A stretch of 64,000 nt of DNA from CAWAVN01 sp963844315 (GCA_963844315.1 CAWJOC010000029.1:7586-71585); one strand, 5' to 3'; shown: positions 27,561 to 38,196, numbered from the stretch's first letter. The notes: generated by a model not told the origin, from the sequence alone. Numbers and translations are program-made.

Positions 27561-29010
27561 CTAGGTCGCCTGTTGGATTTTGTAACTGCAAAACGCGCCG
27601 ATGGCCAGGTGAGCGGCGAAAACCGTCGCGATCAGCCCCAGATGCGTTTCCCAAATCGTGGGCGGCTGGGGAGGCGGCACGCTGGCAAGGTCCTCTTCCG
27701 AGAAATCCCGCGAAGACCGTTTGGCGGGTTTCTTGGGTTTCGGGGCCAAATCGGGCAGGTGGGGACGCTTCCGGTTCCGCTGGAGTTCGGGGATGTTCTC
27801 TTCGGGTTTCGGCACGGTTTCGATTGGCCGCGGAATCACAGGGAGTTTTTCCATGTCCTTGGGAGTCAGATTGGCGACTTCGGGCGGGGTCTCGATGGGC
27901 GGAACCTTCGGTTCGGTCTTCATCGGGGTCGTGGCCAAGGGGCCTGGGGAGCGGGATTCGACGTCGGGCCGCCTGAAAACCTGCCTGGCATCGAAATCCG
28001 AGATCCGTTCCATCCAGACCGTATCGCCCCCGCCTGGCTTTGCACGCTGTCGCTTGGCATCCGGGGCACGATGAAATCCACTTGTTTGGCGTCTTTCGGC
28101 TTTTGGAAGGCGTGCAGTTGAAAGGGGGGTTCCTCGAGCCTGGGGGCCTTTCACCGTCGTGGACCGCGACAATCGGATAGACCGCGTCCAGTTGGTCGTT
28201 CTTCAGGACCAGCACGTGATAGATTCCCAAACGGTCCAGCACATCGCCAGCCAAGAGTTCGCCGCCTCCGCGCTCCAGGATTTTGTTGAGAGGAAAACTC
28301 AAGCGGGCCGGTTGAAGTTCCGTGACGCGACGCGGCTGCGAGACGCCGCACAGTTCGCCCTCCTTGAGGAGATAAATCCGGTATTCGTCTCCGCCCGCTT
28401 TCGTCTCCAAAGTCGCCCGCCGCCAGATCCGGACTTCCAGCCGGCCATTGACCCGTTCCCCATAGGGCAGCCAAAAATAGCCCCATTGGTCCCAAGGCTT
28501 CGTCACCACGGCCAGCTTTTTCGACGATTGGGGATCATCCACGAACTCCACCGTGAACGGAAGATGGGTGATCGCATACAGCGATTGCTCGTTAATCCTC
28601 TTGTCCGCATCCAGAAGCTCCACGTAGAAATTCAGCACATAGTCGTCGGCATGGCGGATGACGTAGCGTTTGTCCGATTTATAAATCGGGGTCAGCCGAT
28701 AAAACGGTTCGACCTTTTTATCGATCCCCACGCGAAACCCTAAAGTATAAAGCGGGTCTTTTTCCTTCTGTGCCGGAGCGTCGGCATACAATTCGAATTT
28801 TCGACCCGCGGGCATGTAGGCCCCGACCAAGGGATGCTCGGTCCCAAACTCCACCTCACGGGTCTCCGGGTCGATGGTGAACCCCGACAACAGCGAGGAA
28901 TACTCGATCACCGTCCGCGTTTCTCCCCAATCGCCCCAATCTCCGAAGGGGGCTTGAAACCCCGTCAAGAGCAGGCTCAGCGTCATGGGCAGACCCAGGC
29001 TGGTTGTCAT
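27561..29010 (-). CDS. Secreted protein with C-terminal membrane helix, unknown function (two frameshifts)
   Basis: The corrected protein has about 482 aa. An N-terminal signal peptide (MTTSLGLPMTLSLLLTGFQA) precedes a beta-rich region of about 300 aa: DPLYTLGFRVGIDKKVEPFYRL, YVLNFYVELLDAD, YHVLVLKNDQLDAVYPIVAVHDG. A Pro-rich stretch (PKVPPIETPPEVANL) and a C-terminal membrane helix (LGLIATVFAAHLAIGAFCSY) follow. Phases change near the CCCCCC run at about 28118 and again near 28030. I cannot name a family; the layout suggests a tail-anchored exported protein. Confidence 0.65.
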
Positions 29011-29115
29011 GATTTTGGATCCTCACCAAAGGATTCTCCCGACCCCATTCCCTTGCAGTATATCCCAAGGCTTTGCTCATTCAAAGAACGGAATGGCGAC
29101 GGGACAGTTTGCGGT

Positions 29116-29199
29116 TGTGTGGCACGCCCTGAGGCTTTGCGAAGGGCGTGGTCATTTCGATTTGCCACGCCCTTCGCAAAGCCTCAGGGCGTGCCACAC
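29116..29199. repeat. Palindrome family E, copy 2
   Basis: GTGGCACGCCCTGAGGC...GGGCGTGG and its near-perfect complement, ending GGGCGTGCCACA. It lies between divergent genes, as copy 1 does. Confidence 0.9.
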
Positions 29200-29296
29200 C
29201 GATCCGTAGTTTCGCTGATTGCGTCCTCGTTTAGGCCGGGATACAATCGCGGTGAAATCAACAAGCTTTGATGTTTCCGGTTGGGGAGAGATGGAC

Positions 29297-31762
29297 ATGA
29301 TCGGACGCTTTTTCTGTACAGCGATTTTGGGACTGTTGTTCGACGGCGGTTTTCGCCCAGGAATCCGGGCCACTCCCGGCGGAGCAGGCGGGTTTGGCGT
29401 TCGATCTCAAATCCGTCCGGAACGGCCCCTGGTCCGATCCCAAAACCTGGGAGCCTGCCCGTGTTCCTAAGCAAGGCGACCGCGTGCTCATCAGCCAGAA
29501 AACCCAGGTGCTTTACGATGTGAAAAGTCCCGAAACCATCCGGCTCCTCCAGGTCGCGGGGACACTCCGGTTTTCGCGGAAGCGAGACACCGAACTGAAC
29601 GTCGCGCTCATCAAGGTGCAAAACAGCCTCTCTTGCAGCGAGAGCGGTTTCGCCTGCGATTTCCTGTCGGTCAACAAGGCCGGCGAACCCAATGCCGCCC
29701 CAGAAGGCGAAATGCCGCTCTTGGAAGTCGGCACGTTGGAAGCTCCCATCCCTCAGGAATACACCGCGAAAATCCGGCTGCACTATCTGGAAGGGTTGAG
29801 CAAGGAAGATGCCCCCGCGATTGCCTGCTGCTCTGCCCGCATGGAATTTCACGGCGCGCCGATGAACCGCACCTGGGTCAAGCTGGGGGATGATGCCAAA
29901 GCCGGTTCCGATGTGGTGCTGCTCTCCGAGGAAGTCACCGGCTGGAACGTGGGCGATGAAGTCATCATCACCGGCTCGATTCGCAAATCGGAAGGCGGCA
30001 CTTTGCGGAATCAGCCCGACGAAGTCACCACCGAAAACCGCCATATCAAAACGATCGAAGGCCACACCATCACGCTCGATGAACCGCTGAAATACGAACA
30101 CGCGGGCACGGGCAACATGCGGACGGAAATCGCGAACCTCTCGCGAAACGTCATCATCGAATCCGCCGATCCCAAAGGCGTTCGCGGGCATACGGTTTAC
30201 CATCGCTTCAGCAAAGGCGGCATCAGTTACGCCCGCTTCGCCCATCTGGGAAAAGAAGGCGTCTTGGGCCGGTATGCGATCCACTTCCATCTCTCCGGCG
30301 AAACCATGCGGGGCGGGCAGGTCAAGGGCGTGGCGATCGTCGATTCGCACAACCGCTGGGTCACGATCCACGGCACGCAGTACCTCGTCGTCCGCGATTG
30401 CGTGGGCTACAAAAGCGTGGGGCACGGGTTCTTCCTCGAAGATGGGACCGAAGTCTATAACCTTGCTCGACCGCAACCTGGCCGTGCATGCCTATCATGG
30501 AAAGCGTTTGCCCAACCAGGTGTTGAATTTCGACCCCAACGATGGGGCCGGGTTCTGGTGGGCCAACGGGCGAAATTCGATCACGCGCAACGTCACCTGC
30601 GAAAACGATGAATACGGCTACCGCTACGACATGCAGAAGAACTCGCAACTTCGATTGCCAATTGCCGATCTTGACGCCGGAGGGCACAGGAGGATCTGGT
30701 CGATGTCCGCACGATTCCCATCTGGCGGTTCGAGGACAACGAAGCCCACACCGAGGGCTTTTACGGCATGGTCGTCGCGGCCAACGGCAACAGCCAGCCC
30801 GACCATGCCATCCGCGACGAGAAGATGCTCGAACACCTCAAGCGCGTGGATTGGACCGGCCCGGACACCGAGCATCCCCACATCATCCGAAACCTCAAGA
30901 TCTGGGGATCGCATTACGCCTTCCGCCCGCATAGCCCTTCGATGCTGATGGAGAACGTCTTCATCCACGATGCCGCCTACGGCATCTACCGGCCCGCGTT
31001 CGAGAACCAGGTTTATCGCAATCTGGAGATTTCCGACGTGGGTGCGGAGCCATTCAACCGCGGCATGGACGATGCCAGCGCCCAGACCGGATCCATCACC
31101 GTGGATGGGCTGACGTTGACTTCGGGCTATGGCAACAACGATACGCCCTTGGTGCAAATGAGCGATGTGAACATCAGCGGCGATGCCGAGGCGCACTTTC
31201 AGAAACGTCACCGTCAACCGGCCCAAGGAACACCAAGACCGTTGGCCGTTATTCAACCGGGGCGTGGGTCCGAGGGTGGCTCCCATCACCAAGGGCGTGC
31301 CGGTTTACGTCCACGATCATTTCGGACCCGGCAGAGACGCCAAGGTCGTCACCACCACGGCGAAGGATCTGATGGAAGATGGGAACGACTACAAACACTC
31401 GCCGCCCTTCACCGGGAGAGAGGCCCGCGTGGCGGAAGTGGAAAACGTTGATTGGCCCGAACTATTAAACCCGATTGACGACCTGCCGCCCGCGACGGTG
31501 ATGACCACCATCCGCGAAAAAGGCGACCTATTGGAAATTGAAGGCCTCTCGCACGACAATGGCCCTATCACCAAGATCACCGTCAACGACCAGGTCGCCG
31601 ACGTCGGTTTCGAGCGGTTCCGGCGTGGTCGATTGGAAGATCACCCTCAAAACCCCGGCGAACCGCAGGCTCGTTGCCTCAGCCACGGATGAAGCCGGCA
31701 ACACCGAACGCATGACCGCCCATCGGATACACCTTGCCCCGAAAATCGCCTTGTTTCGTTGA
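29297..31762 (+). CDS. G8-domain, right-handed beta-helix secreted protein (several frameshifts)
   Basis: The corrected protein has about 820 aa. A signal peptide MIGRFFCTAILGLLF...VFAQ is followed by a G8 domain (NGPWSDPKTWEPARVPKQGD, VLISQKTQVLYDV, LQVAGTLRF). Parallel beta-helix segments come next: HTVYHRFSKGGISYARFAHLGK, RYAIHFHLSGE, VIVDSHNRWVTIHGTQ-type repeats, and ENVFIHDAAYGIYRPAFENQ. The layout resembles the hyaluronan-degrading CEMIP/KIAA1199 class and bacterial polysaccharide-binding proteins, so a glycan substrate is likely. GGGGAG is well spaced from the ATG at 29297. Frame breaks lie near 29340, 30460, 30680, 31195 and 31612. Confidence 0.8.
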
Positions 31763-31817
31763 TTGAAGGGGTGGCTGGGGCCTTTATTTGTAAACGAAAA
31801 AGGAGCAGGTTCAAAAG

Positions 31818-31864
31818 CTGGGGCCGTGTGGACTGTTTCATCAGTGTCCACGGCCCCAGTTTTC
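31818..31864 (+). terminator. Putative terminator of the G8-domain gene
   Basis: A 16 bp GC-rich stem with a 10-base loop is followed by AGTTTTCG on the plus strand, 56 bp after the stop codon. Confidence 0.6.
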
Positions 31865-32113
31865 GTAAATTCATCCGTCGCGGAAAGCGGAATCTCGCCC
31901 CAGCCACCCAATTCGTGAACAGACGCTTTTTGAAAATTTGGCCAATTTCGGCGGATGAAGTTGCATATCTCCCCAGAAATTGGGACAATTCCTTCCATCA
32001 CCAGCACGCAAGAGAAAACCCAATGTGTGCGGTGATTTCCTTTTGCCCCCCTAGCCTCGTCGGGTTCTCCGCATTCCTACCCGGCGAGGCATCTTCGTTC
32101 TTTGAAGAAGAGT

Positions 32114-32292
32114 CTTAACGCAAAGGCCGCGAAGACAAGACGCAGAGAGGCGCAAAGGAAAGACAGGCTTTGCCCTTGTCAATTCACATGCGAGAACGGC
32201 ATCCACATAGGTTGGCTTTGAATGGGGTGTTAAAGCAATACCTCATCCTCTTTGCGGCCCTTTGCATCTTTCCTTGGCGGTCTTTGCGTTAA
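32114..32292. repeat. Inverted repeat, CGCAAAG type
   Basis: Terminal arms TTAACGCAAAGGCCGC and GCGGTCTTTGCGTTAA about 140 bp apart, with further imperfect pairing inside (GCGCAAAGGAAAGAC / TTTGCATCTTTCC). The layout is similar to family L. Confidence 0.7.
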
Positions 32293-32307
32293 AAATCGAT
32301 GCGCGAG

Positions 32308-32961
32308 CTATTCGGCGATCAAGACCCGGCGGTTTTGGATCGTGAGTTTTCCTTCGGCGAACAGCCGGACGCATTCGGGGTAAAGTTCGCACTCGGCTTC
32401 AAAAACTCTCGCGGCTAATGTGTCGGGGGTGTCATCATCCAAAACGGGCACGCATTTTTGCTGGATGATTGGGCCGTGGTCATATTCGTTATCCGCGAAG
32501 TGCACCGTGCAGCCGCTGACCTTGACGCCCCGCGCCAGTGCCGCTTCGTGCACATGATGCCCGTAAAACCCCTGCCCCGAAAACGCCGGGACCAAGGCGG
32601 GGTGAATGTTCAAAACGCGGTAGCGAAAATCCTCGGGGATTTCGATCAGCGACAAAAACCCGCTTAAGACCACCAAATCCACGCGGGCCTTCCGCAACGG
32701 ATCGAAAATCGCCCGGCTGAAACTTTTCGTATCGGGAAACGCCTTGCGGGCCACGACCTCACAGGAAAGCCCCGCCGCTTTCGATTTCGCCACGCCGCCG
32801 CAATCGGATCGGCTGGCGATGACCAGCGGGATCTCCGCCGAGAGTTTCCCGGCGTGGCTGTGTTCCAAAAAGTTCAGCAGCGTCGTCCCGCCGCCGGAAA
32901 TCAAGACGCCCAAGCGAATCGGACGCTCCAAGGCTTTGGAAACAGGGCGGAAAGGTTCCAT
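32308..32961 (-). CDS. purN: Phosphoribosylglycinamide formyltransferase PurN
   Basis: 217 aa. It uses 10-formyl-tetrahydrofolate to formylate GAR in purine synthesis. The N-terminal LGVLISGGGTTLLNFL loop, LVVLSGFLSLI, the catalytic NIHPALVPAFSGQGFYG (Asn and His), and HFADNEYDHGPIIQQ with the catalytic Asp are present. The usual GSN in the first loop is GGT here. The C-terminal helix (LYPECVRLFAEGKL) is typical. The frame is intact. Confidence 0.93.
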   Translation of the reverse strand: MEPFRPVSKALERPIRLGVLISGGGTTLLNFLEHSHAGKLSAEIPLVIASRSDCGGVAKSKAAGLSCEVVARKAFPDTKSFSRAIFDPLRKARVDLVVLSGFLSLIEIPEDFRYRVLNIHPALVPAFSGQGFYGHHVHEAALARGVKVSGCTVHFADNEYDHGPIIQQKCVPVLDDDTPDTLAARVFEAECELYPECVRLFAEGKLTIQNRRVLIAE

Positions 32962-33067
32962 GACGTTCGCCGGGTACTCGAAGTGAAAATAGAGGATGGA
33001 TGATGGAGGATAGCAAAAGCCATCCTCGATCTTCCAACCTCTATCCGCGCTTCATTTCAAAGAGGGA

Positions 33068-33355
33068 CTACAACAAGACGATCAACCCCGCCATGCTAGC
33101 GATCCGTTGGTAAACGGCCAAGACTTGCTCGGCGGTTTCGACGGTGGGTTCCAAAGTCACCGAGACGTGCCGGCCGCTTGCCGATTGCCGGAAGCGGTGC
33201 GGCGGGTCGATTTCCTGGCACAATTCGTCGCGGACTCCCGCCACCACGCGGGCCGCGAACCCCGCCTCCTGGTGGCCAATCGCCTTAAACACATAAGGGC
33301 AAGGGAAATGGTGGGTGCGGTTCAGTAACTCCAGCGGAGGAAAATTCACGTTCAA
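33068..33355 (-). CDS. DUF493 (YbeD-like) family protein
   Basis: About 95 aa with a probable TTG start at 33355; AAAGGAG is 8 bases upstream. GTG at 33349 is the alternative. The small ferredoxin-like alpha-beta fold is suggested by FPCPYVFKAIG, VVAGVRDEL, and SVTLEPTVETAEQVLAVYQRI. E. coli YbeD, a member, is proposed to be a regulator of lipoate or membrane processes; the role here is unknown. It lies just upstream of purN on the same strand, so it may be co-transcribed. Confidence 0.75.
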   Translation of the reverse strand: MNVNFPPLELLNRTHHFPCPYVFKAIGHQEAGFAARVVAGVRDELCQEIDPPHRFRQSASGRHVSVTLEPTVETAEQVLAVYQRIASMAGLIVLL

Positions 33356-33457
33356 AGCCGACTCCTTTGCAGAGAATGCGGAGAAACCATCAAGCGTTCT
33401 CCTCACCTTCAATCGTCGCAGGGAAGCCGGTGGTTATCAAGACGTCAAAATCAAAAA

Positions 33458-33518
33458 AGAGCCGCGCACGAAGTATGCGGACCTCTTTTCTCTCCGCTTA
33501 CTTCGTGCGCGGCTCTTT
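33458..33518. repeat. Palindrome family K, copy 1
   Basis: AGAGCCGCGCACGAAGTA...TACTTCGTGCGCGGCTCT. It overlaps the stop codon of the PVC dehydrogenase gene region. Second copy: 54370-54429. Confidence 0.9.
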
Positions 33519-33520
33519 GC

Positions 33521-35374
33521 TTACTCGCTCACCGCTGCCGCTCGGCGGGCGAGGTGCTGGCGGATGACCGGGAGTTTGGCATAGGCGATCAGCTTAAGGG
33601 CCTGGGTTTTGTTGTGGGCCACCAAGGGTTCAATGCCATACCAGATGAGGAGCGACAAGTTGGCATCCTCGATCGTTTTTCGTTCCGAGATTAAAACCTT
33701 AGCCAATTCCCAGCGCTCATCGAGTGGCAATCGTTGGAGAGCGGAGGCCAAAAACGTCCGCACGACGGGCGATTCATCCGACCAGGCCGTTTCGACAACC
33801 TTTGTCAGAAACGTGTCGGAAATGGATTTATCTTCCAGGCTCAATTGGATGGCCCAACCACGGACAAAGGGTTCCTTGTCCGACAAGAGCCGGGTTGCCA
33901 ACTCCTCATCAATGCCCTTGGGCTGGATGATGTGGAGCGTCCACAACAGCCGCAACTTGTGGATTCGGTCGGTGGCATGATCGAACTCGCCTAGGGCGGC
34001 TTGCACGAAGTCCGCCGGTAACTTTCCCGCCACCGCCCGTTCGTGCAAAAGCCGCATCGCGTGCCGGGCGTGCCAGGCGCTTTCGTGCTGCTGGAGTTTC
34101 AACAATTCCGCATTCGAGAGTTTGCCGAGATCCACCGCAACGGCTTTCGGTTGGCCGTAGGTGATTTTATAAATCCGGCCATTCTCGCGGTGGATGTCTT
34201 CGTAGTCGTGGCATTCGCCGGTGTCGGACCAGTCGGTCATGTAAACGCCGCCGTCGGGACCGTATTGGAGTTCCATCCCGCGAAACCAAGGGTCTTTGAC
34301 TTTGAGGAAATCGGGAACCCGCTCGGATTTGTAGCCGGAGCCGATCACGTTGAGCTTGTCCGAATTCACCCTGCGTCCGTGGATGTTGCAGGTGAAAAGC
34401 CGGCCGCGGTATTCCTGGGGCCAATTGTCGGCGAGGTAAATCATGCAGCCGGTGTGGGCGTGCCCGCCGCCGGGACCATCGTGAATGCCTTCCCCTCCGC
34501 CGCGATTCCTGCCAAGGTCCGCCGCCCCAGTGCAAATAGTCGGCACAACTGGTCATCAGCTGATAGACGTGGGGGTTCAGATCCTGCCCGTACATCCGCT
34601 CGAAATGAGCGCCGGAATGACGTGGAACAAATGCTTGATGACGCAATTGGTGATGAAGAACTGCCCGTTCTCATCGTAATCCAGACCCCAAGGATTCGTG
34701 GTCCCGTGCATCACGATCTCGAATTGCTTGCTGACGGGATGGATCCGCCACACGCCGCAGTTCATCGGCGTCCGCTCATTTTCGGGCGTGCCGGGTTTCC
34801 CGACGAGCGAAGTCGCCGTGATCCCGTTTAGGCCATAAAGCCAACCGTCCGGTCCCCAAGTGAGGCCATTAAACACGTTGTGCTTGGCGTCCAGCGACCA
34901 GCCAGCGAGCAGGATTTCTTCCGGGCCATCGGGCACATCGTCGGCGTTTTTGTCGGGAACGAAAACCAGGTTCGGCGTGGAACACAGCCAGACCCCGCCG
35001 AAGCCCCATTCAATGCCGGAAAGGTTTCGGCCATTGTCCAGGAACACGGTTCGCTTATCGAACCGGCCATCGCCGTCTTGGTCCTCGAAGATCAAAACGC
35101 GGTCCTGGCCGGGCCCATCTTCTTTTTGCCAATTGGGATAGGACAAGCATTCGACGACCCAAAGCCGCCCCCGGTCGTCTTGCGTGAAGGCGATCGGCTG
35201 CACCACATCTGGTTCCGCCGCGAATACGCTCGCCTGGAATCCCTCCGGCAACTGCATGCTCCGGGCGACTTCCTCGGCAGGCATCGGAGCGGGCGTCTCC
35301 TCGCCGAAAGCCAAACCACAAAGGACAGTCCAACCACCAACGAACACCAAACCACGAATCCGCATGGGCAGCAC
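33521..35374 (-). CDS. PVC-type membrane-bound dehydrogenase, lacks haem domain (frameshifts)
   Basis: The corrected protein has about 615 aa. A signal peptide is followed by the family start SMQLPEGFQASVFAAEPDVVQPIAFT, DDRGRLWVVECLSYP, VLIFEDQDGDGRFD, GITATSLVGKPGT and NPWGLDYDENGQFFITNCV. The second half has MIYLADNWPQEYRGRLFTCNIHG and MELQYGPDGGVYMTDWSDTGECHD, then HEAT-like helices. The common C-terminal CxxCH cytochrome is absent; the protein ends RRAAAVSE at palindrome K1, so truncation by the repeat is possible. Breaks lie near 34590 and 34510. The GTG at 35374 or ATG at 35365 starts it; GAGGAAAAG lies upstream. Confidence 0.85.
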
Positions 35375-35472
35375 CTTTTCCTCAAGAAAGAGCAGGGGCG
35401 TTTAGTGTGCCCGTGGAAAGTGTCAAAGTCAACAAAACGAAAGACCAATCAGCCACGGAAGGGGGACTTCAT

Positions 35473-35697
35473 GCTGTTTACCCCGAAGGGGTTTGATTCC
35501 AAAGCCCAGGGTCAGCGGCGCAGCCGCGCCACCCTGGGAAAAAAGGATCGAGATCATCTCTACCCCGAAGGGGTTGTACAACCCATTTTTGTGTAACGCT
35601 TTCAGCGTAAAGACATCTGATGGGGGAATCGCCGACCCAGGGTGCGCGGCAAGCCGCGACCCTGGGCTTTGGGATATAACGCCTTCGGCGTAAAAAC
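35473..35697. repeat. Long palindrome family H, copy 2
   Basis: TACCCCGAAGGGGTTTG, AAAGCCCAGGGTCAGCGGCG, then CCCAGGGTGCGCGGC... and TAACGCCTTCGGCGTAAAAA. Elements match 20963-21183 in opposite orientation. Confidence 0.85.
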
Positions 35698-35732
35698 CAG
35701 CCAACCTTCAAGTCGGTGGTCTTGGCGACTCA

Positions 35733-35768
35733 CCACCCCCTTCGCAAAGCCTCAGGGCGTGCCACCCA
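35733..35768. repeat. Palindrome family E, single arm
   Basis: One arm, CCCTTCGCAAAGCCTCAGG followed by GCGTGCCACCC, with no partner. It lies just before the 3' end of tatC. Confidence 0.8.
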
Positions 35769-35785
35769 CGCTGTTCGGCTGAAAG

Positions 35786-36883
35786 CTAACTGCTGATCGC
35801 TTCCGGTTGGAAGGGCTTTTTGTTTTCCATCACCCGGCACATGATGATGCCCAGTTCGTAAAGCAGGCATAAGGGGATCATCATCGCGATCATGCTGCCG
35901 GGGTCGGGCGAGGGCGTGAGGATCATGGAGAGGAAGGCGATGGCCAGGATCGCGATGCGGCGTTGGGTTTGATAGGTCTTCACGTCGAACACCGTGATGC
36001 GTTCCAGGAACAACATCACCAGCGGAAGTTGAAAGCTGACGCCGAACATCACCGGCAGCATAATGGCCAGACTGATCCATTCCGACAACCGGATTTGCGG
36101 GACGACCTTGAGCCATTCGTTAAAGCTCAACAGGTAATTCAGCATGACGGGGAACACGGCGAAGAAACAAAACAACGCCCCCGCGACAAACAAGAACACG
36201 CTCATGGGCAAGAACACGTACACGTATTTTTTCTCGTGCGGATAAAGCCCCGCCGCCACGAACATCCAGATTTGATAGAGCAGCCACGGAGCCGACGCCA
36301 CTAGCCCGCCGACGACCGAGACTTTGACGTAGGTGAGAAACGCCTCCTGCACGGTGAGCGTGATCGGCTGCAGCGCCAACTCGCGGGCCTTTTTGAATTG
36401 GGCGAACTCCTCGGCAAAGAGCGTGATTTTGATCTTCCGCTCATCGTCTGCGGGCGGCGCTTTATAGCTTTCCGGATAGGTCGCGTGCAGTTCGTGGGCC
36501 AGTTCGCGGGCCTTCATTTCCACGACCACGCCTTCGGCGATTTCCTGCTCGGACTCGCCCGAAACTCTTTTCGCTTCGTCCTTCACTTCATCCACCGCGG
36601 GAGCGGTTCCGAAGAACTCGCGGAAATAGTCTTTCCAGTTCCGGTCTTCGAGCTTGGTTTCGCCCTCTTTTTCCTTGTAGTCCGTGATGCCCCGGCTTTG
36701 CAGGGCGTTGTCGATGGGCCGGCGGATGAAGGCGATCAGTCTGTCGCCGATGAACAACATCACAATCACGCCAATCACCAGTCCGAGCAGCCCTTTCCAA
36801 AGGCGGACGCGTAATTCTTCGAGGTGCTCCCCGAAGCTCATCGTGCTGTCGTCGAACAGATCTTTTTTGGGGCCGGTGGGCAT
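35786..36883 (-). CDS. tatC: Sec-independent protein translocase TatC
   Basis: 365 aa; typical TatC is about 250. It is the receptor for twin-arginine signals. The start MPTGPKKDLFDDSTMSFGEHLEELRVRLWK holds the conserved HLEELR. Six membrane helices are visible, with SVVGGLVASAPWLLYQIWMFVAAGLYPHEKK. A charged soluble insert of about 115 residues (RGITDYKEKEGETKLED ... to KKARELALQ) separates TM1 from TM2. GGAGAA precedes the ATG at 36883 by 6 bases, so the longer reading to 36925 is not needed. Tat substrates in the window include the Gfo/Idh enzyme and probably the DUF1501 protein. Confidence 0.95.
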   Translation of the reverse strand: MPTGPKKDLFDDSTMSFGEHLEELRVRLWKGLLGLVIGVIVMLFIGDRLIAFIRRPIDNALQSRGITDYKEKEGETKLEDRNWKDYFREFFGTAPAVDEVKDEAKRVSGESEQEIAEGVVVEMKARELAHELHATYPESYKAPPADDERKIKITLFAEEFAQFKKARELALQPITLTVQEAFLTYVKVSVVGGLVASAPWLLYQIWMFVAAGLYPHEKKYVYVFLPMSVFLFVAGALFCFFAVFPVMLNYLLSFNEWLKVVPQIRLSEWISLAIMLPVMFGVSFQLPLVMLFLERITVFDVKTYQTQRRIAILAIAFLSMILTPSPDPGSMIAMMIPLCLLYELGIIMCRVMENKKPFQPEAISS

Positions 36884-37164
36884 GGGTGGTTCTCCGCGTG
36901 GGGCCAAGGGGGGAAGGAGATCCAATCAAATCCAGGGAATCTCGGACCCAAACAGGACCACGCGAGAAGATTCAGGAGGGTGGAGTAGGCAGGAGGGCTT
37001 TAGAAAACTGGCAAGACCCGCGAACCCGCTCCCACGCCAAGGATGGATATTGATTGGTGAGCACCACTCAAAGTTGCCCGCGGGAGCGCAGGAGGTTCGA
37101 GCTGGGAAAATTTATTGTAATTCCCATTCCCGCGATGTCAACATCCCGGCGAAAACGGAAGGAT

Positions 37165-37347
37165 TTAACCACGAAACACACGAAAGACACGAAAAAGCGG
37201 AGGGAGGGAAGCCGATTCTGAAGGCTCGAGGCATCCTACGAAAATACTCTCAACTTTGCTTTCCACGACATCTCTCCGCTAAAGTGTTTGCAAAGGCAGA
37301 GAAGGTCTTTTGATTTTTTCGTGTCCTTCGTGTGTTTCGTGGTTAAT
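37165..37347. repeat. Palindrome family L, copy 1
   Basis: TTAACCACGAAACACACGAA arm and TTCGTGTGTTTCGTGGTTAA arm about 120 bp apart. Copies: 45642-45829, a variant at 47109-47266, and one arm at 8487-8514. Confidence 0.9.
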
Positions 37348-37370
37348 CCTCCTCTTGGTTTGAAAAAGCG

Positions 37371-38178
37371 ATGCTGGCCCGGTTGCGTGTGAATTGGATT
37401 ATTCTGCGGACGTGCCTTGAGGAGCGTCTGGTGTACCGGGGCGATTTCATTTTCGCCACGCTGGTCCGCTTTCTGCCCATCGTCACGCAGATTTTTTTGT
37501 GGGGCGCGATTTACCAGCGGGCACGAATCCTTAAACGGCTACACCTACCGCAACATGGTGGCGTATTACCTGCTGGCGATGGTCGGGCGGGCGTTTTCCA
37601 GCATGCCGGGACTGGCCACCGGCATCGCCCGCGACGTCAGGGATGGCACGGTCAAAAAGTATCTCACCCAGCCCATCGACATGCTGGGCTATCTGTTCTG
37701 GCACCGCGTGGCCCATAAGCTGGTGTATTACATCATGGCCACGTTGCCCTTTGCCTTGGTGTTTTATCTCTGCCGGGATTATTTCGACGGCTGGCCCGAC
37801 ACATTTACCACCTGGGCGTTCGCAGTGTCCCTGATGATGGCGTTTTTGATCGGCTTTCTTTTGGAAGCCTTGATCGGGCTGATCGCGTTCTGGTTTCTGG
37901 AAGTCAGCTCGCTGGTCTTCATCTACATGATGATCAACTACTTCCTCTCCGGCCACATGATCCCCTTGGATTGGCTGGGAACCTTTGGCGTTTGGGTGCA
38001 GTATCTTCCGTTTAAGTACCTGGCGTATTTCCCCGCCGCCGTGATGCTGGGGCGGTTCGACCATGCGGAACTGGTGCGGGAAATCGGGCTGGAAGTGGTG
38101 TGGATTGTGGTGCTTTTGATACTCAACCGCGTGGCATTTGCCAGGGGAGTTCGCCGCTACGGAGCCTTCGGCGGCTAA
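37371..38178 (+). CDS. ABC-2 family transporter permease (one frameshift)
   Basis: The corrected protein has about 268 aa with six predicted membrane helices. MLARLRVNWIILRTCLEERLVYRGDFIFATLVRFL begins it, then GYTYRNMVAYYLLAMVGR and DVRDGTVKKYLTQPIDM, as in the DUF990/ABC2_membrane_6 permeases. These work with an ABC ATPase to export an unknown substrate. No ATPase gene is visible next to it; the flanking genes are tatC (divergent) and a TPR gene. The frame breaks at about 37523, near the second helix. The upstream region is a family L palindrome. Confidence 0.85.
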
Positions 38179-38196
38179 AAGTTACGAGCGTGGGAC

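Larger units (their letters stand above)
31763..32307. other. Intergenic region with two inverted repeats
   Basis: No supported gene. A stem CTGGGGCCGTGTGGAC / complement at 31818-31859 followed by TTTT could terminate the G8 gene. A second inverted repeat (TTAACGCAAAGGCCGC... / ...GGCGGTCTTTGCGTTAA) spans 32114-32292. Confidence 0.6.

Noticed and set aside
27046..29010. A 654-residue open frame joining the secreted protein to the start of pgk
   Set aside because: The fusion arises from frameshifts. The C-terminal part MAKKTIADVDV is a normal pgk start, and the middle reads the repeat element and out-of-phase sequence.
31759..32118. Plus-strand frame of 119 residues after the G8 gene
   Set aside because: Contains the terminator stem and repeat DNA; no start signal.
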